Shown piece by piece: positions 62,770 through 64,000 of a stretch of DNA of 64,000 nucleotides. Under the pieces are notes generated by a model. The model saw only the letters and a list, made by a program, of their open reading frames with translations, was not told the origin of the DNA and did not search any database. How positions within the stretch are numbered: the first letter of the stretch is position 1; each line of letters opens with the position of its first letter. The translations under genes were made by a program, and so were the position numbers. The stretch comes from Desmodus rotundus (Eukaryota; Chordata; Mammalia; Chiroptera; Phyllostomidae): assembly GCF_022682495.2 (NCBI RefSeq), contig NC_071389.1, positions 8,237,199 through 8,301,198 of the forward strand, read 5' to 3'.

Positions 62770-63035
62770 GTAAAATAAGGTCACCAGGGGTGGGCCTGAT
62801 CCAGTATGAGTGGTGTCCTTTTTGAAGAGGGGATTAGGACACAGACATGCCCAGAGGGAAGACCCCGAGAGCACACAGCAACAGGCTGACCATCTGCAAG
62901 CCCAAGAGAGAGGCCCCAGGAGAAATCAACCCTGCAGATACCTTGATCTTGACCTTACAGCCTCCAGAACTGTGAGAAAATACATTTCTGTTGTTTAAGC
63001 CACTTTGCTATGACAGTTTCAGAAGAACGAATACA
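62770..63035 (+). mobile_element. MaLR LTR (MLT1-like), 3' part of a copy split by Ves
   Basis: 'taaaataaggtcaccagggg', 'tgggcctgatccagtatgag', 'tggtgtccttt', 'gaggggattaggacacagac' and 'cctccagaactgtgagaaaa', 'tacatttctgttgtttaagc', 'cactttgctatgacagtttc' finish the LTR. With the 5' part it forms an almost complete element. Confidence 0.92.
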
Positions 63036-63039
63036 GTCA

Positions 63040-63810
63040 CCCAGTTGAATCTTATGTCACAGGTGGGAACAGAGGGAACAGCGTCACACCCTGCAGCAGA
63101 GTCCCCTCTGCCTTACAGGCTCTTAACTCCAACAAGTGGCTGCTTTTTGCCACATCGTACTGCCTCTTTCGTCATGAAATATTGACCATCTCCCTGTCTA
63201 CGGTTTAGTTCATACAAACCATTTGCTGCCACTGAAGCAAACTGGCCTCTGTTTGGTTTTTTCCATAATGATTTTCTCCCAGAGTTCTCAGATTCCACGC
63301 TCTTGCTCCCGCCCTCCTCGATTCCTGGTCCTGATGCCCCGGAAGATAAAGCTCTCGTCCCAGCCAAGTGATGAGATGGGGAGCTGCACCTATGACCCCT
63401 GGAAGTGGGGGTGCCGGTGGAGCATCCAGGCGGAAAATTCCATGAGGCCATCAGAACAGAACTGTCATCAGGGAAGACATCGGACTGGAGATAGTGGTTT
63501 AGGGGCCAACTGCCTGGCGGTGGGGGTTGAAGCGTCGTAAGGATGTGAGATCAGAGAGGCAAGAGCTGGCGGCAGAAAGAGGAGAAAAGACATCTTGGCC
63601 GAGACCATGGGTTTCGAGCAGGAGCATCTGCCTCTCATTGCTTAAGCAATGAAGCAGGATTTGTTGGGAAGACCCTGGACTTTCACAGACTCCGGAGAGA
63701 AGGCATTCGGGCCCCAGGAAGGACGAGAACCTGAGGCTGAGGAGCTGTAGGGAAACGGAGCAACCCCTGCCTTGGCCTCTAATTCCAGGGCCACAGGTCC
63801 TTTCGTCCCT
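63040..63810. other. Stretch without a recognisable gene
   Basis: Unique sequence with no repeat or exon recognised. The 156-codon minus frame at 63499-63969 partly overlaps the repeat at the window end. Confidence 0.48.
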
Positions 63811-63814
63811 GATG

Positions 63815-64000
63815 TCCTGGCCTGTAACAGAAAGCTCTGACTCAACTAGCTCACACAATAAGAAAAATATATTTCTCCGCATAACAAGAAGTCCTGATTC
63901 AGGGTGGCCCCAGGGGTCACTTAGAGGCTGTGCAGTGTGTCCAGGCACCTGGCTTTCGCCTGTGTCCACCCTGCAACCCTGTTGTTGGCTTGGTCATCAG
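63815..64000. repeat. Old dispersed repeat, cut by window end
   Basis: 'ggcctgtaacagaaagctct', 'gactcaactagctcacacaa', 'tatttctccgcataacaaga' and 'agtcctgattcagggtggcc' match the same unnamed pattern as 52005-52480 and 34655-35160. The copy continues beyond the window. Confidence 0.6.

Overview
The window is mammalian nuclear DNA, most likely from a bat. It holds three tRNA-derived SINEs of the Ves type, which are known from bats: 23751-23984 on the minus strand, and 34357-34602 and 62548-62758 on the plus strand. All three have target-site duplications (8, 15 and 11 bp). Behind them lies the usual placental layer of old repeats: MIR, L2, L1, MaLR and ERVL LTRs, MER20 and other hAT DNA elements. 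I cannot fix the bat family from sequence alone.

I found no protein-coding gene, coding exon, tRNA, rRNA, snRNA or CpG-island promoter that I can support. Every open frame is short (at most 267 codons), and the longest one runs across an L2 copy and a DNA transposon. The window therefore reads as intergenic or deep-intronic DNA. The annotation consists of repeats, simple-sequence arrays and candidate conserved regulatory blocks.

Layout. 1-7 kb: sparse MIR and L2, with a large TGGA array at 2.16-2.49 kb. 7-15 kb: L1 remnant, MIRs, an AT/GA-rich block near 12.1-12.5 kb, a MaLR LTR at 13.0-13.4 kb and a 33-bp minisatellite. 15-24 kb: a repeat-free AT-rich block at 15.9-16.3 kb, an L2 split by a hAT element, MER20, MIRs and the first Ves SINE. 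24-30 kb: a possible LTR, MIRs, L2 and an MLT1-like LTR. 30-37 kb: MIR-rich DNA around the most interesting segment, 32.42-33.07 kb, plus an L2, an MLT2-like LTR and a Ves SINE inside a MIR. 37-50 kb: L2, MIR, and a long L1 3' end at 46.56-47.10 kb. 50-64 kb: MIR, MER20 with a TGA expansion, MLT1 LTRs, an apparently 5'-inverted L1, an MLT2 LTR, and a Ves SINE nested in an MLT1 LTR.

No genes can be seen working together. The best candidate for function is the cluster of three dyad-symmetric sites at 32525-32571: an RFX-like palindrome, a homeodomain palindrome and a TCF/LEF-like site, in an AT-rich repeat-free block that looks like an enhancer. I did not see a novel multi-gene system. All repeat names come from memory of family consensus sequences, without a database search, so family calls are firmer than subfamily calls and ends are approximate unless a target-site duplication fixes them.
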